Part shown: piece by piece, positions 36,164-46,111 of the stretch | Layout: each line of letters starts with the position of its first letter | How positions within the stretch are numbered: position 1 is the first letter of the stretch | Source of the DNA: Telluria mixta | Lineage (GTDB): Bacteria > Pseudomonadota > Gammaproteobacteria > Burkholderiales > Burkholderiaceae_D | DNA length: 64,000 nt | Assembly: GCF_029223865.1 (NCBI RefSeq) | Contig: NZ_CP119520.1 | Coordinates: 3,906,001-3,970,000 of the forward strand | Reading direction: 5' to 3' | Position numbers and translations under genes: made by a program | Notes under the pieces: generated by a model | Database searches by the model: none | Seen by the model: only the letters and a program-made list of their open reading frames with translations | What the model was told of the DNA's origin: nothing

Positions 36164-37222
36164 ATGAGTTCCGAGCGTGCAGATCAGCCGGCGACGCCCG
36201 ACAACCAACCGCCTGTGCACGGTGTTCCCGGCCAGGTCCTGGCCGCGCAGCGCGAGGCGATGGGGTGGTCGGTCGAGCAGGTGGCCGACCAGTTGAAACT
36301 GGCGGTGCGCCAGGTCATCGCCCTGGAGGCGGGCGATTACGCGTCGCTGCCGAGTCCGGCCGTGACCCGCGGTTTCGTGCGGGCCTACGCCAAGCTGGTG
36401 AAGGTCGATCCGGCGCCGCTGGTGGCCCAGATCGCCATGGAGACCGAGCCCGCGCCCGATACGAGCGCCGTCACGGCGAACCGTCGCCCGACCCCGACCT
36501 CGTTCTCGCAATCCAGGTTCCCGAGCCACGGCAAGCGCTCGACCCTGCCGCTGGGAATGATCGCGGGCGCCGTCGTGGTCGTCGTGGCTGCCGCTGCCGC
36601 GGCATGGCACTTCGGCTTCGTGCCGGGCAGCCAGCATGCGGACACGGGCAGCACCGTGGCCACGCCGGCCGCGACCGGTGCCTCGACGGAGGCCGCCAAC
36701 GGCAGCTCTGTCGAGACCCTGCAGAATCCTGCCGTGCCGCTGATTTCCGTGCCGGGCCCGAGCGCCAGCGCATCGGCACCGGCCACCGCGCCGGCTGGTA
36801 CCGCGCCTGCGACCACGGCCGCGCCGGGTCCCGTCGTGAATGTGCCGGGCGCGACCGCGACCGGTGCGCCGCCGACGACCATTCCCGCGGCCCCGGCCGC
36901 AGCGCCCGGCGCCACGTCGCCCGCGACGCCGGCCCCGGCGACCGCGTCGGCTGTGCCGGCGCCAGCCCCTGCGGCCAGCGGCGCCAATGCCCTCGTGCTG
37001 AACGTGCGCGAAGACTCCTGGATCGAAGTCCGTCCGGCCAAGGGCGGCGCGCCGCTGTTCTCGCGCCTCGTCAAGGCGGGCAGCACGGAGACCGTCAACG
37101 TCGAGCAGCCCGTCCGCGTGACGGTCGGTAATCCGGGCGGCGTGACGGCGACGCTGCGCGGTACGGCCGTCTCCCTGCCGCAGGTGCCGGGCAAGACGAT
37201 CTCGCGCGTCAATCTCCAGTAA
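36164..37222 (+). CDS. rodZ: Cytoskeleton protein RodZ (HTH-TM-DUF4115)
   Basis: RodZ links MreB to the elongation machinery. The 352-residue protein has an N-terminal HTH domain (PGQVLAAQREAMGWSVEQVADQLKL...PSPAVTRGFVRAYAKL) and one membrane segment near residues 130-150 (LGMIAGAVVVVVAAAAAAWHF). A long Ala/Pro/Thr-rich periplasmic linker follows, then a C-terminal DUF4115 domain (LVLNVREDSWIEVRPAKGG). The ATG at 36164 is preferred; an in-frame ATG at 36137 overlaps pilF. Confidence 0.93.
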   Translation: MSSERADQPATPDNQPPVHGVPGQVLAAQREAMGWSVEQVADQLKLAVRQVIALEAGDYASLPSPAVTRGFVRAYAKLVKVDPAPLVAQIAMETEPAPDTSAVTANRRPTPTSFSQSRFPSHGKRSTLPLGMIAGAVVVVVAAAAAAWHFGFVPGSQHADTGSTVATPAATGASTEAANGSSVETLQNPAVPLISVPGPSASASAPATAPAGTAPATTAAPGPVVNVPGATATGAPPTTIPAAPAAAPGATSPATPAPATASAVPAPAPAASGANALVLNVREDSWIEVRPAKGGAPLFSRLVKAGSTETVNVEQPVRVTVGNPGGVTATLRGTAVSLPQVPGKTISRVNLQ

Positions 37223-37237
37223 CAACGGAACACTCAG

Positions 37238-38515
37238 ATGACTTTTTCGAACAACGCCAACGAGCCGATCGGTTCCGGCCCGCTGCCGCGCCGCGCCAGC
37301 CGCGGCGTGGTCGTGCAGCACGGCGCGCGCAAGGTGATGGTCGGCGGCGACGCCCCCGTCGTCGTGCAGTCGATGACGAACACGGACACGGCCGACGTGA
37401 TCGGCACCGCCATCCAGGTCAAGGAACTGGCACGCGCCGGTTCCGAGATCGTGCGCATCACCGTGAACACGCCGGAAGCGGCGGCCGCCGTGCCCGCGAT
37501 TCGCGAACAGCTCGACAGGATGGACGTGGACGTCCCCCTCGTCGGCGACTTCCACTACAACGGCCACCTGCTGCTGCGCGATTATCCCGAGTGCGCGCAG
37601 GCGCTGTCGAAATACCGCATCAATCCGGGCAACGTGGGGCAGGGCGCCAAGCGCGACACCCAGTTCGCGCAGATGATCGAAACCGCGATCCGCTACGACA
37701 AGCCGGTGCGCATCGGCGTCAATTGGGGCAGCCTGGACCAGGCGCTGCTGGCGCGCATCATGGACGAGAATGCCGCCCGCGCCCAGCCGTGGAGCGCGCA
37801 GTCGGTGATGTACGAAGCGCTGATCACGTCGGCGATCGAGAACGCGCAGCGCGCCGAGGAAATCGGCCTGGCGCGCGAGAAGATCGTCCTGTCGTGCAAG
37901 GTGTCGGGCGTGCAGGATCTCATCGCCGTCTACCGCGAACTGGGCAAGCGCTGCGACTACGCGCTGCACCTGGGCCTGACGGAAGCGGGCATGGGCAGCA
38001 AGGGCATCGTCGCGTCGACCGCGGCCCTGTCCGTGCTGCTGCAGGAAGGCATCGGCGACACGATCCGCATCTCGCTGACGCCGGAACCGGGCGGCGACCG
38101 CACGAAGGAAGTCGTCGTCGGCCAGGAAATCCTGCAGACGATGGGCCTCCGTAAATTCACGCCGATGGTGATCGCGTGCCCGGGCTGCGGCCGCACGACG
38201 TCGACCGTGTTCCAGGAACTGGCCGACAACATCCAGACCTTCCTGCGCGAGCAGATGCCGGAATGGAAGAAGACCTACCCGGGCGTGGAAGCGATGAACG
38301 TGGCCGTGATGGGCTGCATCGTGAACGGTCCAGGCGAGTCGAAGCACGCGAACATCGGCATCTCGCTGCCGGGCACGGGCGAATCGCCGGCGGCCCCGGT
38401 CTTTGTGGATGGGCAAAAGGTCGCTACACTGCGGGGCGAGCGGATCGTGGATGAGTTCAAGACGATCGTGCTCGATTACGTACAAAAGAATTACAGCCGC
38501 GACACCGTCGCGTAA
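37238..38515 (+). CDS. ispG: 4-hydroxy-3-methylbut-2-enyl diphosphate synthase
   Basis: IspG catalyses the penultimate step of the MEP isoprenoid pathway using a 4Fe-4S cluster. The 425-residue protein has [11 protein letters not shown] near the N-terminus and the cluster ligands in CPGCGRTTS and in [14 protein letters not shown]. It is longer than the 372-residue E. coli form, as is usual in betaproteobacteria. It lies 15 bases after rodZ and 8 before hisS. Confidence 0.97.
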   Translation: MTFSNNANEPIGSGPLPRRASRGVVVQHGARKVMVGGDAPVVVQSMTNTDTADVIGTAIQVKELARAGSEIVRITVNTPEAAAAVPAIREQLDRMDVDVPLVGDFHYNGHLLLRDYPECAQALSKYRINPGNVGQGAKRDTQFAQMIETAIRYDKPVRIGVNWGSLDQALLARIMDENAARAQPWSAQSVMYEALITSAIENAQRAEEIGLAREKIVLSCKVSGVQDLIAVYRELGKRCDYALHLGLTEAGMGSKGIVASTAALSVLLQEGIGDTIRISLTPEPGGDRTKEVVVGQEILQTMGLRKFTPMVIACPGCGRTTSTVFQELADNIQTFLREQMPEWKKTYPGVEAMNVAVMGCIVNGPGESKHANIGISLPGTGESPAAPVFVDGQKVATLRGERIVDEFKTIVLDYVQKNYSRDTVA

Positions 38516-38523
38516 TACAGAAA

Positions 38524-39870
38524 ATGTCCGAGAAAAAAGAGAAAATCGTCGCCATCAAAGGCATGAACGACATCCTGCCGGCCGACGCGCCGCTGTGGGA
38601 ACTGTTCGAGAACACCGCGGAATCCGTGCTGAAGAGCTACGGCTACCAGAAGATCGTCACCCCGATCGTCGAAGAGACGGGCCTGTTCGCGCGCGCCATC
38701 GGCGCCGTCACCGACATCGTCGAAAAGGAGATGTATTCCTTCACCGATTCGATGAACGGCGACCAGCTGACCCTGCGTCCGGAAGGCACGGCCGGCGTCG
38801 TGCGTGCCGTCGTCGAGCACAACATGGCCTACGACGGTCCGAAGCGCCTGTGGTACAAGGGTCCGATGTTCCGCCACGAGCGTCCGCAGCGCGGCCGCTA
38901 CCGCCAGTTCTTCCAGTTCGGCGCGGAAGCCATCGGCTTCTCCGGCCCGGACATCGACGCGGAACTGATCATGCTGTGCCGCCGCCTGTGGGACGACCTG
39001 GGCCTCGACAACATCCGCCTGGAGTTGAATTCGATCGGTAACGCGGAAGAGCGCCAGCGCCACCGCGCCGACCTGATCGCCTACTTCGAAGCGAACATCG
39101 ACGTCCTCGACGCCGAAGCGAAGCGCCGCCTGCACGCGAACCCGCTGCGCATCCTGGACACGAAGAACCCGGCGATGCAGGACCTCGTCAACAACGCGCC
39201 GAAGCTGCTGGACTACCTGGGCGGCGAATCGCTCGCGCACTTCGAGGGCCTCAAGAAGATCCTCGATGCGAACAACGTCCAGTACACCGTGAACCCGCGT
39301 CTCGTGCGCGGCCTCGATTACTACAACCGCACCGTGTTCGAGTGGGTCACGGACATGCTGGGGGCGCAGGGTACCGTGTGCGCGGGCGGCCGCTACGATC
39401 CGCTGATCGAGACGTTCGGCGGCAAGCCGACGCCGGGCATCGGCTTCGCGATGGGCATCGAACGCCTGATCGAGCTGATGAAGGCGCAGGGCGAACCGGC
39501 CGCGCCGGCCCAGTGCGACGTCTACCTCGTGCACCAGGGTGAAGAAGCGCAGATGAAGGCGTTCATCCTCGGCGAGCGTATCCGCGACGCGGGCCTGGAC
39601 GTCGTCCTGCACTGCGCCACCCCGGCCGGCGCGGGCAGCTTCAAGAGCCAGATGAAGAAGGCCGACGGTTCCGGCGCCGCGTTCGCCGTGATCATCGGCG
39701 AGGACGAGGTCAAGAACGACGTCGTCGCCGTGAAATCGCTGCGCGAGGCGGAAGGTGGCCAGCAGCAGACCAGCGTGCCGTTCGACGAAGCCGTCGACTT
39801 CATCGTCGATCAGATCGTCGGTGGCCACGATCATGACCATGATCACGACCACGTGCACTACCATCCGTAA
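38524..39870 (+). CDS. hisS: Histidyl-tRNA synthetase with C-terminal His-rich tail
   Basis: This class II synthetase charges tRNA-His. The 448-residue protein has motif 2 ([21 protein letters not shown]), the histidine-binding motif [11 protein letters not shown], motif 3 ([11 protein letters not shown]) and the anticodon-binding domain ([10 protein letters not shown]). After the domain ends, a tail of alternating His and Asp follows ([16 protein letters not shown]), which is outside the conserved fold and could bind metal ions. It is in the usual ispG-hisS-yfgM-bamB-der cluster. Confidence 0.97.
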   Translation: MSEKKEKIVAIKGMNDILPADAPLWELFENTAESVLKSYGYQKIVTPIVEETGLFARAIGAVTDIVEKEMYSFTDSMNGDQLTLRPEGTAGVVRAVVEHNMAYDGPKRLWYKGPMFRHERPQRGRYRQFFQFGAEAIGFSGPDIDAELIMLCRRLWDDLGLDNIRLELNSIGNAEERQRHRADLIAYFEANIDVLDAEAKRRLHANPLRILDTKNPAMQDLVNNAPKLLDYLGGESLAHFEGLKKILDANNVQYTVNPRLVRGLDYYNRTVFEWVTDMLGAQGTVCAGGRYDPLIETFGGKPTPGIGFAMGIERLIELMKAQGEPAAPAQCDVYLVHQGEEAQMKAFILGERIRDAGLDVVLHCATPAGAGSFKSQMKKADGSGAAFAVIIGEDEVKNDVVAVKSLREAEGGQQQTSVPFDEAVDFIVDQIVGGHDHDHDHDHVHYHP

Positions 39871-39908
39871 TTCCGATTAATTCACCATAACGAAGAAGAC
39901 GAACGTCC

Positions 39909-40559
39909 ATGGCATACGATCTCGAAGAACAAGAACAGATAGCCAATTTCAAGGCCTTCTGGGACCGCTTTGGCAACCTGATCACCTGGGTGCTGATCCT
40001 CGCGCTGGGTGGCTACGCCGCCTACAACTTCTGGGGCTCGCACCAGCGCTCGCAGGCCGCGGAAGCGTCCGGCCTGTATGACGGCCTGACCGAGGCGATC
40101 GAAGCGAAGGACGCGGCCAAGGTCCAGCGCATCACGGGCGATCTCGAGAACAAGTTCGGCTCGACCGCCTACGCCCCGATGGCCGCGCTGGCCGCTGCCA
40201 AGGCCGCATTCGACGCGAACGACCTGAAAACCGCGAAGGCCCAGCTGCAATGGGCGGTCGACCATGGCGACGACGAGTACAAGTCCATCGCCAAACTGCG
40301 CCTGTCCGGCGTGCTGCTGGACGAGAAAGCGTTCGACCAGGCGCTGGCGCTGCTGAACCGCGAGTTCCCGGCGCAGTTCGCGGCCGAGGTGCAGGACCGC
40401 AAGGGCGACGTCCTCGTCGCGCAGAACAAGCTGGCGGAAGCCCGCACGGCGTACCAGGCCGCGCTCGACAAGATGGAGAAGAACCATCCGGGCCGCCAGG
40501 TCGTGCAGGTCAAGCTGGATGCCATCGGCGGCGCGCCGGCACCGAAAGCAGCTGCGTAA
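39909..40559 (+). CDS. yfgM: YfgM-like inner-membrane TPR protein (ancillary SecYEG factor)
   Basis: The 216-residue protein has a short cytoplasmic N-terminus (MAYDLEEQEQIANFKAFWDRFGN), one membrane segment (LITWVLILALGGYAAYNFW) and a periplasmic helical TPR-like domain (LEAKD...LEN.FG.TAYAPMAAL). YfgM works with PpiD at the Sec translocon in E. coli. Its place between hisS and bamB matches the E. coli order. Confidence 0.92.
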   Translation: MAYDLEEQEQIANFKAFWDRFGNLITWVLILALGGYAAYNFWGSHQRSQAAEASGLYDGLTEAIEAKDAAKVQRITGDLENKFGSTAYAPMAALAAAKAAFDANDLKTAKAQLQWAVDHGDDEYKSIAKLRLSGVLLDEKAFDQALALLNREFPAQFAAEVQDRKGDVLVAQNKLAEARTAYQAALDKMEKNHPGRQVVQVKLDAIGGAPAPKAAA

Positions 40560-40592
40560 CTAACCCAGAGTCAAGAACAAGGTAAGAAGAAT

Positions 40593-41747
40593 ATGCGTAT
40601 TGCCCGGAAGCTCGTTGGTGTCGGTATGTTCGCCCTAGTGGCAGGGTGTTCCACCATGAATTCGCTGAATCCGTTCGCGTCCAAACCGAAGGGCAACCAG
40701 CCCACGCCGCTGGTCGACCTGAAAGGTTCGATGGCCGTGCGCACGGCGTGGAAACTGGAAGTCGGCAAGTCGCAGAGCTATATGTTCTCGCCAGCCATCG
40801 CCGACAACACCATCATCGCGGCCGGGGGCGACGGCACCATCGTGCGTGCGGAAGCGGCCACCGGACGCCAGATCTGGCGCACGAAGGCCGGCATGGACCT
40901 GACGGCGGGTGTCGGCACGGACGGCAGCGTCATCGTGCTGGGCGGCGCCAAGGGCATGCTGCTGGCGTTCGACATGGACGGCAAGAAGCTGTGGGATGCC
41001 CAGCTGTCTTCCGAGATCCTGTCGTCGCCGGTCGTGGGCCAGGGCATCGTCGTCGCGCGCAGCATCGACAACCGCATCGTCGGCTACGACGCCAAGACGG
41101 GCCAGAAGAAATGGACCGTGCAGCGCAACGCGCCGGCACTGTCCCTGCGCCTGGCGCCGGGCATGGTCATCCACGACAAGGACGTGCTCATCGCCCAGCC
41201 GGGCGGCAAGCTGATGTCGCTGATCCTCGCCACCGGCGCGCCGCGCTGGGAGATCGAGGTCGGCGTCGCACGCGGCGCGACGGAACTGGAGCGCGTCACC
41301 GACATGGGCGGCGCGCCGGTCATCATCGACGGCGACGTGTGCGCCGTGTCGTACCAGGGCCGCGTCGGCTGCTTCGACCTGGCCACCGGCAGCCCGCGCT
41401 GGACCCGCGACCTGTCGTCGGAAGTCGGCGTGGCCGCGGACCAGCGCTTCGTATTCGTCCCGGACGACAAGGGCGCCGTCTACGCGTACAACCGCGACAG
41501 CGGCACGAGCGCGTGGAAGAACGACAAGCTGGCCTACCGCCGCCTGTCCACGCCGGTGTCGTACGGCCGTGCCGTCGCCGTCGGCGACTACCAGGGTTAC
41601 GTGCACTTCCTGTCGCGCGAGGACGGGGCTTTCCTGTCCCGCGCCGCCACGGACGGCAGCGCCATCGAATCCACGCCGCTCGTCGTCGGTTCGAACCTGA
41701 TTTTTCAAACACAAAATGGAACCGTGACCGCTATCGCGGTCGAATAA
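40593..41747 (+). CDS. bamB: Outer-membrane assembly lipoprotein BamB
   Basis: BamB is the beta-propeller lipoprotein of the BAM complex. The 384-residue protein has a lipobox (LVAGC) and repeated PQQ-like propeller blades (for example ATGRQIWRTKAGMDL, DAKTGQKKWTV, DLATGSPRWTRDL). It is followed after 6 bases by der, matching the E. coli order. Confidence 0.96.
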   Translation: MRIARKLVGVGMFALVAGCSTMNSLNPFASKPKGNQPTPLVDLKGSMAVRTAWKLEVGKSQSYMFSPAIADNTIIAAGGDGTIVRAEAATGRQIWRTKAGMDLTAGVGTDGSVIVLGGAKGMLLAFDMDGKKLWDAQLSSEILSSPVVGQGIVVARSIDNRIVGYDAKTGQKKWTVQRNAPALSLRLAPGMVIHDKDVLIAQPGGKLMSLILATGAPRWEIEVGVARGATELERVTDMGGAPVIIDGDVCAVSYQGRVGCFDLATGSPRWTRDLSSEVGVAADQRFVFVPDDKGAVYAYNRDSGTSAWKNDKLAYRRLSTPVSYGRAVAVGDYQGYVHFLSREDGAFLSRAATDGSAIESTPLVVGSNLIFQTQNGTVTAIAVE

Positions 41748-41753
41748 GATTCA

Positions 41754-43091
41754 ATGAAGCCGGTAATCGCACTCGTAGGTCGTCCCAACGTCGGAAAGTC
41801 GACCTTATTCAATCGCATGACCCGCTCGCGCGACGCGCTGGTGGCGGACTTGCCCGGCCTGACGCGTGACCGCCACTATGGCGAAGGGCGCATGGGCGAA
41901 CGTCCGTTCCTGGTCATCGATACCGGCGGTTTCGAGCCGGTCGCCAAGGAAGGCATCATGCACGAGATGGCGCTGCAGACGCGCCAGGCCGTCGCCGAGG
42001 CGGACATCGTGATGTTCATCGTCGACGGCCGCCAGGGTCTCACGCCGCACGACAAGACCATCACGGACTTCCTGCGCAAGTCGGGCCGCAAGGTCATGCT
42101 CGTCGTGAACAAGAGCGAGGGCATGAAGTACACGTCCGTCACCGCCGACTTCTATGAGTTGGGCATGGGCGACCCGTACGTGATCTCCGCCGCCCACGGC
42201 GACGGCGTGCTGGACCTCGTCAACGAGGCCATCGACGTCGCCGTGCAGCAGCGCCCGGAAGAAGCCGAGGAGTTCGATCCCGCCGACTACGGCGTCAAGA
42301 TCGCGCTGGTCGGGCGTCCGAACGTCGGCAAGTCCACCCTGATCAACACCCTCGTGGGCGAGCAGCGCGTGATCGCGTTCGACATGCCGGGCACCACGCG
42401 CGACTCGATCGAGGTCCCGTTCGAAAAGGGCGGCAAGCACTACACGCTGATCGACACGGCCGGCATCCGCCGCCGCGGCAAGGTGTTCGAGGCCATCGAA
42501 AAATTCTCGGTCGTGAAGACCCTGCAGTCGATCTCGGAAGCGAACGTCGTCGTGCTGATGCTGGACGCGCAGCAGGACATCTCGGAGCAGGACGCGCACA
42601 TCGCCGGCTTCATCCTGGAGACGGGCCGCGCGCTCGTCGTCGCCGTGAACAAGTGGGATGGTTTGACGTCCGACCAGCGCGACCAGGTCAAGAACGACAT
42701 CGACCGCAAGCTGAACTTCCTCGACTTCGCCGAGACGAAGTTCATCTCGGCGCTGAAGGGCACCGGCATCAACCACTTGATGAAGTCGATCGACACGGCG
42801 TATGCCGCGGCGACCGCGAAGCTGTCCACGCCGCGCCTGACGCGCGCGCTGCAGGAGGCCGTCGAGAAGCAGGAGCCGAAGCGCAAGGGCAGCACGCGCC
42901 CGAAGATGCGTTACGCGCACCAGGGCGGCCAGAACCCGCCCATCATCGTCATCCACGGCAATGCGCTGGATGGCATCACGGAACCGTACAAGCGTTACCT
43001 GGAAAAGCATTTCCGCGATACGTTCGACCTGATCGGCACGCCGCTGCGCATCGAACTGAAGAGCGGCAAGAACCCGTTCGCTAAAGAGTAA
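41754..43091 (+). CDS. der: GTPase Der (EngA), ribosome biogenesis
   Basis: Der has two tandem GTPase domains and assists 50S subunit maturation. The 445-residue protein has G1 motifs [12 protein letters not shown] (N-terminal domain) and [12 protein letters not shown] (second domain). DTGGFEP and DTAGIRRRG serve as G3 regions and NKSEG and NKWDG as G4 regions. A C-terminal KH-like domain ends at GKNPFAKE. Length and motifs are complete. Confidence 0.98.
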   Translation: MKPVIALVGRPNVGKSTLFNRMTRSRDALVADLPGLTRDRHYGEGRMGERPFLVIDTGGFEPVAKEGIMHEMALQTRQAVAEADIVMFIVDGRQGLTPHDKTITDFLRKSGRKVMLVVNKSEGMKYTSVTADFYELGMGDPYVISAAHGDGVLDLVNEAIDVAVQQRPEEAEEFDPADYGVKIALVGRPNVGKSTLINTLVGEQRVIAFDMPGTTRDSIEVPFEKGGKHYTLIDTAGIRRRGKVFEAIEKFSVVKTLQSISEANVVVLMLDAQQDISEQDAHIAGFILETGRALVVAVNKWDGLTSDQRDQVKNDIDRKLNFLDFAETKFISALKGTGINHLMKSIDTAYAAATAKLSTPRLTRALQEAVEKQEPKRKGSTRPKMRYAHQGGQNPPIIVIHGNALDGITEPYKRYLEKHFRDTFDLIGTPLRIELKSGKNPFAKE

Positions 43092-43114
43092 AACCGTCCG
43101 GGGGCCGGTTTTAC
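43088..43114 (+). terminator. Possible terminator hairpin after der
   Basis: Nine-bp arms (GTAAAACCG/CGGTTTTAC) flank a 9-base G-rich loop and overlap the der stop codon. The U-stretch lies inside the stem, so efficiency is doubtful. The remaining der-hfq gap to 43292 shows no gene and should hold the hfq promoter. Confidence 0.4.
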
Positions 43115-43292
43115 GAGGGTTCACCCGGCGCGGGTTTTAAGCCAGGTTTAACCAGAGCAGTACGACAAAAAAGAGCAAAACAGGTTACAGTTAGCTTGGG
43201 CGAACATTCACAGCTTGAGAATGTTGGCGCAGCCACTTGAAATCCGGCATCCCGCCACAATTTTTATACGACAACAACATCACGGAGCTGTC

Positions 43293-43529
43293 ATGAGCAA
43301 CAAAGGGCAACTGTTACAAGACCCATTCCTCAACGCCTTGCGCAAAGAGCACGTCCCCGTCTCGATCTACCTGGTCAACGGGATCAAGCTCCAGGGCCAC
43401 ATCGAGTCCTTCGACCAGTACGTCGTCCTCCTGCGTAACACCGTCACCCAGATGGTGTACAAGCATGCGATCTCTACCGTCGTTCCGGCCCGTGCGGTCA
43501 ACCTCAACCTCGAACAAGACGCCGAGTGA
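43293..43529 (+). CDS. hfq: RNA chaperone Hfq
   Basis: Hfq is the hexameric Sm-like protein that pairs small RNAs with mRNAs. The 78-residue protein has the Sm1 segment ([39 protein letters not shown]) and Sm2 ([14 protein letters not shown]). It lacks the long C-terminal tail of the E. coli protein, as is normal for betaproteobacteria. GGAG precedes the ATG at 43293; the ATG at 43215 is not used. It is followed by hflX, hflK and hflC. Confidence 0.98.
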   Translation: MSNKGQLLQDPFLNALRKEHVPVSIYLVNGIKLQGHIESFDQYVVLLRNTVTQMVYKHAISTVVPARAVNLNLEQDAE

Positions 43530-43534
43530 GGTCG

Positions 43535-44695
43535 ATGGCTGACGTTTCTGGCAACACCATGCGCGCCGCCCTGGTCGGTATCGATTTCAACGCTGGCGAT
43601 TTCAAGGCCAGCCTGGAAGAACTGGCCCTGCTGGCGCGCTCGGCGGGGGCCGAACCGATCAGCACGATCACTGCAAAGCGCAACAGTCCCGATCCTGCGT
43701 ATTTCGTCGGCAGCGGCAAGGCCGACGAGATCGCGCAGGCCGTTCTCGCCGACAAGGTCGAGATCGTCATTTTTAACCACGCCCTGTCGCCCGCCCAGCA
43801 GCGTAACCTGGAGCGGCGGCTCAACGTGCGCGTGGTCGACCGTACCAGCCTGATCCTCGACATCTTCGCGCAGCGCGCGCAGAGCCACGAGGGTAAGCTG
43901 CAGGTCGAACTGGCCCAGCTGCAGCACCTGGCCACGCGCCTGATCCGCGGCTGGACCCACCTGGAACGCCAGAAGGGCGGTATCGGTCTGCGCGGTCCCG
44001 GTGAAACCCAGCTCGAGACCGACCGCCGGCTCATCGGCGAGCGCGTCAAGATGCTGCGCACCCGTCTCACCAAGCTGCGCAAGCAGCACGAGACCCAGCG
44101 CCGTTCGCGCGGGCGCAACCAGACATTTTCCGTGTCGCTCGTCGGCTATACCAACGCCGGCAAGTCGACCCTTTTCAACACCCTGACGAAGGCCGGGGTG
44201 TATGTCGCGAACCAGTTGTTCGCAACGCTCGACACGACGTCGCGCCGCCTGTACCTCGGTCCGGACACCGGCAACGTGGTCGTGTCCGATACCGTCGGTT
44301 TCGTGCGCGAACTGCCGCACCAGCTGGTCGCCGCATTCCGCGCCACGCTGGAAGAAACCATCCATGCCGACGTGCTGCTGCACGTCGTCGACGGCGCTTC
44401 TCCCGTGCGGATGGAGCAGATCGAGCAGGTCAACGAGGTCTTGCGCGAAATCGGCGCCGACCACATCCCGCAGATCCTGGTCTGGAACAAGATCGATGCG
44501 GCCGGCCTCGAGCCGGGGATCGAGCGTGATGAATATGGTAAGATCAGCCGCGTTTTCATCAGCGCCAGGAGCGGCGCCGGCCTCGATCTGCTGCGCGAGG
44601 CCATCGTCGAGGCAGCCGGCAGCCCGGCCGTTGTGCCCGGTGTCGACGAGCACCCCGACCTCATGCCCGCGACTCCCCATCCCGGACCACACTAG
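43535..44695 (+). CDS. hflX: Ribosome-associated GTPase HflX
   Basis: HflX splits or rescues ribosomes under stress. The 386-residue protein has the N-terminal HflX domain (LVGIDF, then DPAYFVGSGKADEIA and the signature GPGETQLETDRR). The GTPase domain has G1 GYTNAGKSTLFN, G3 DTVGFVRELPHQL and G4 NKID. GAGG lies just before the ATG at 43535; a GTG at 43526 overlapping the hfq stop is an alternative start. Confidence 0.95.
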   Translation: MADVSGNTMRAALVGIDFNAGDFKASLEELALLARSAGAEPISTITAKRNSPDPAYFVGSGKADEIAQAVLADKVEIVIFNHALSPAQQRNLERRLNVRVVDRTSLILDIFAQRAQSHEGKLQVELAQLQHLATRLIRGWTHLERQKGGIGLRGPGETQLETDRRLIGERVKMLRTRLTKLRKQHETQRRSRGRNQTFSVSLVGYTNAGKSTLFNTLTKAGVYVANQLFATLDTTSRRLYLGPDTGNVVVSDTVGFVRELPHQLVAAFRATLEETIHADVLLHVVDGASPVRMEQIEQVNEVLREIGADHIPQILVWNKIDAAGLEPGIERDEYGKISRVFISARSGAGLDLLREAIVEAAGSPAVVPGVDEHPDLMPATPHPGPH

Positions 44696-44698
44696 TCT

Positions 44699-46111
44699 AT
44701 GCTTGTTTCTCTGATCAAACGGATCGGCGCGCGGCTGGCGCCGACCGGTCGTCACGCCGGCGCGCGCAAGGCCGGCGTGCCGCTTTTTTCCCTCAACGAT
44801 CCACGCTGGGGCCACGATCCCAAGTCGAACGAGGGACGCCGCCCGAACAATAACAACAAGAACGACAGCGACGGTCCGCCCGATCTCGACCAGCTGTGGC
44901 GCGACTTCAATCAGCGCCTGAACCGCCTGTTCGGCGGCAAGCGCGGCGGCGACGGCGGCCCGTTCCGTCCGGACGCGCGCGGCGTCGGCCTGACGGCCAC
45001 CGTCGTCGGCGCCATCGCCCTCCTGATCTGGCTCGCCAGCGGCGCGTTCATCGTGCAGGAAGGGCAGGTGGGCATCGTGACGACGTTCGGCCGCCTGTCG
45101 CACGTGACGGGTGCCGGCTTCAACTGGCGCTGGCCGGCGCCGTTCCAGTCGCACGAGACCGTCAACACGGCCCAGGTGCAGACGGCCGAGATCGGCTACC
45201 GCGCCAACGTGCGCAACAAGCAGCCGAGCGAGGCGCTGATGCTGACGGGCGACGAGAACATCGTCGACGTCCAGTTCTCCGTGCAGTACAAGATCAAGGA
45301 CCCGGTCGCCTGGGTGTTCAACAACCGCGACCAGGTCGAGACCATCCGTGACTCGGCCGAGACCGTCGTGCGCGAACTCGTCGGCCAGAACAGGATGGAC
45401 ACCGTCCTGTACACGGGCCGCGACAAGCTGGCGGTGCAAGCCCGCGAAGCGGTCCAGCGCCTGGCCGACCGTTACAAGATGGGCGCGGAGATCGTCGGGG
45501 TGACGATGCAGTCCGTGCAGCCGCCCGACCAGGTCGCCGCCGCGTTCGAGGACGCCGGCAAGGCGCAGGAAGAGCGGGTTCGTGCGCGCACCGAAGCGCA
45601 GGCGTTTGCCGACGAGGTCATCCCGCAGGCGAAGGGCAAGGCTGCCCGCCTGCTGCAGGATGCGGAAGCGTACCGCGCCAGCGTCGTGAGTGTCGCGACC
45701 GGCAATGCCGCGCGCTTCGACAAGATCGTGGCCGAGTATGCGAAAGCCCCGGCCGTCACGCGCGACCGCATGTATATCGAGACGATGCAGCAAATTCTTT
45801 CCAGTACCAGCAAGGTCATGATCGACGCCAAGACCGGCACCAACCAGATCTACCTGCCGCTCGACCGCCTGCTGGCCCAGTCGACGGCCAACGAGGCGGC
45901 GCGCGGCGCCAATTCCGGTCCGGTGATGGCGCCCCAGCAGAATCCGGCGCAGCCGCAGCCGCAGCCGCAGCCACAAGCACAGCAACAAGCGCAGCCGCAG
46001 CCGCAAGCACAGGCCGCGCAGCCGCAACCGGAAGCCGCGGCGGCCGGTGAATCGAACCGCACGCACGACCTGCGCAGCCGCGACACGGGCCGCGAAAGGG
46101 AGAGCCGCTGA
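44699..46111 (+). CDS. hflK: FtsH protease modulator HflK
   Basis: HflK with HflC forms a periplasmic SPFH complex around the FtsH protease. The 470-residue protein has an N-terminal cytoplasmic stretch rich in Asn/Arg/Gly and one membrane segment near residues 100-118. The SPFH/band-7 domain includes VQEGQVGIVTTFGRLSHVTGAGFNWRWPAPF. The C-terminus carries a Gln/Pro/Ala run of about 40 residues (from about 45940) that is low-complexity and probably flexible. Its stop overlaps the hflC start (TGATG). Confidence 0.96.
   Translation: MLVSLIKRIGARLAPTGRHAGARKAGVPLFSLNDPRWGHDPKSNEGRRPNNNNKNDSDGPPDLDQLWRDFNQRLNRLFGGKRGGDGGPFRPDARGVGLTATVVGAIALLIWLASGAFIVQEGQVGIVTTFGRLSHVTGAGFNWRWPAPFQSHETVNTAQVQTAEIGYRANVRNKQPSEALMLTGDENIVDVQFSVQYKIKDPVAWVFNNRDQVETIRDSAETVVRELVGQNRMDTVLYTGRDKLAVQAREAVQRLADRYKMGAEIVGVTMQSVQPPDQVAAAFEDAGKAQEERVRARTEAQAFADEVIPQAKGKAARLLQDAEAYRASVVSVATGNAARFDKIVAEYAKAPAVTRDRMYIETMQQILSSTSKVMIDAKTGTNQIYLPLDRLLAQSTANEAARGANSGPVMAPQQNPAQPQPQPQPQAQQQAQPQPQAQAAQPQPEAAAAGESNRTHDLRSRDTGRERESR

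Noticed and set aside
43092..43292. The der-hfq gap was checked for a tRNA or small RNA
   Set aside because: No cloverleaf or strong terminator-ended RNA could be drawn; only a weak hairpin near the der stop.
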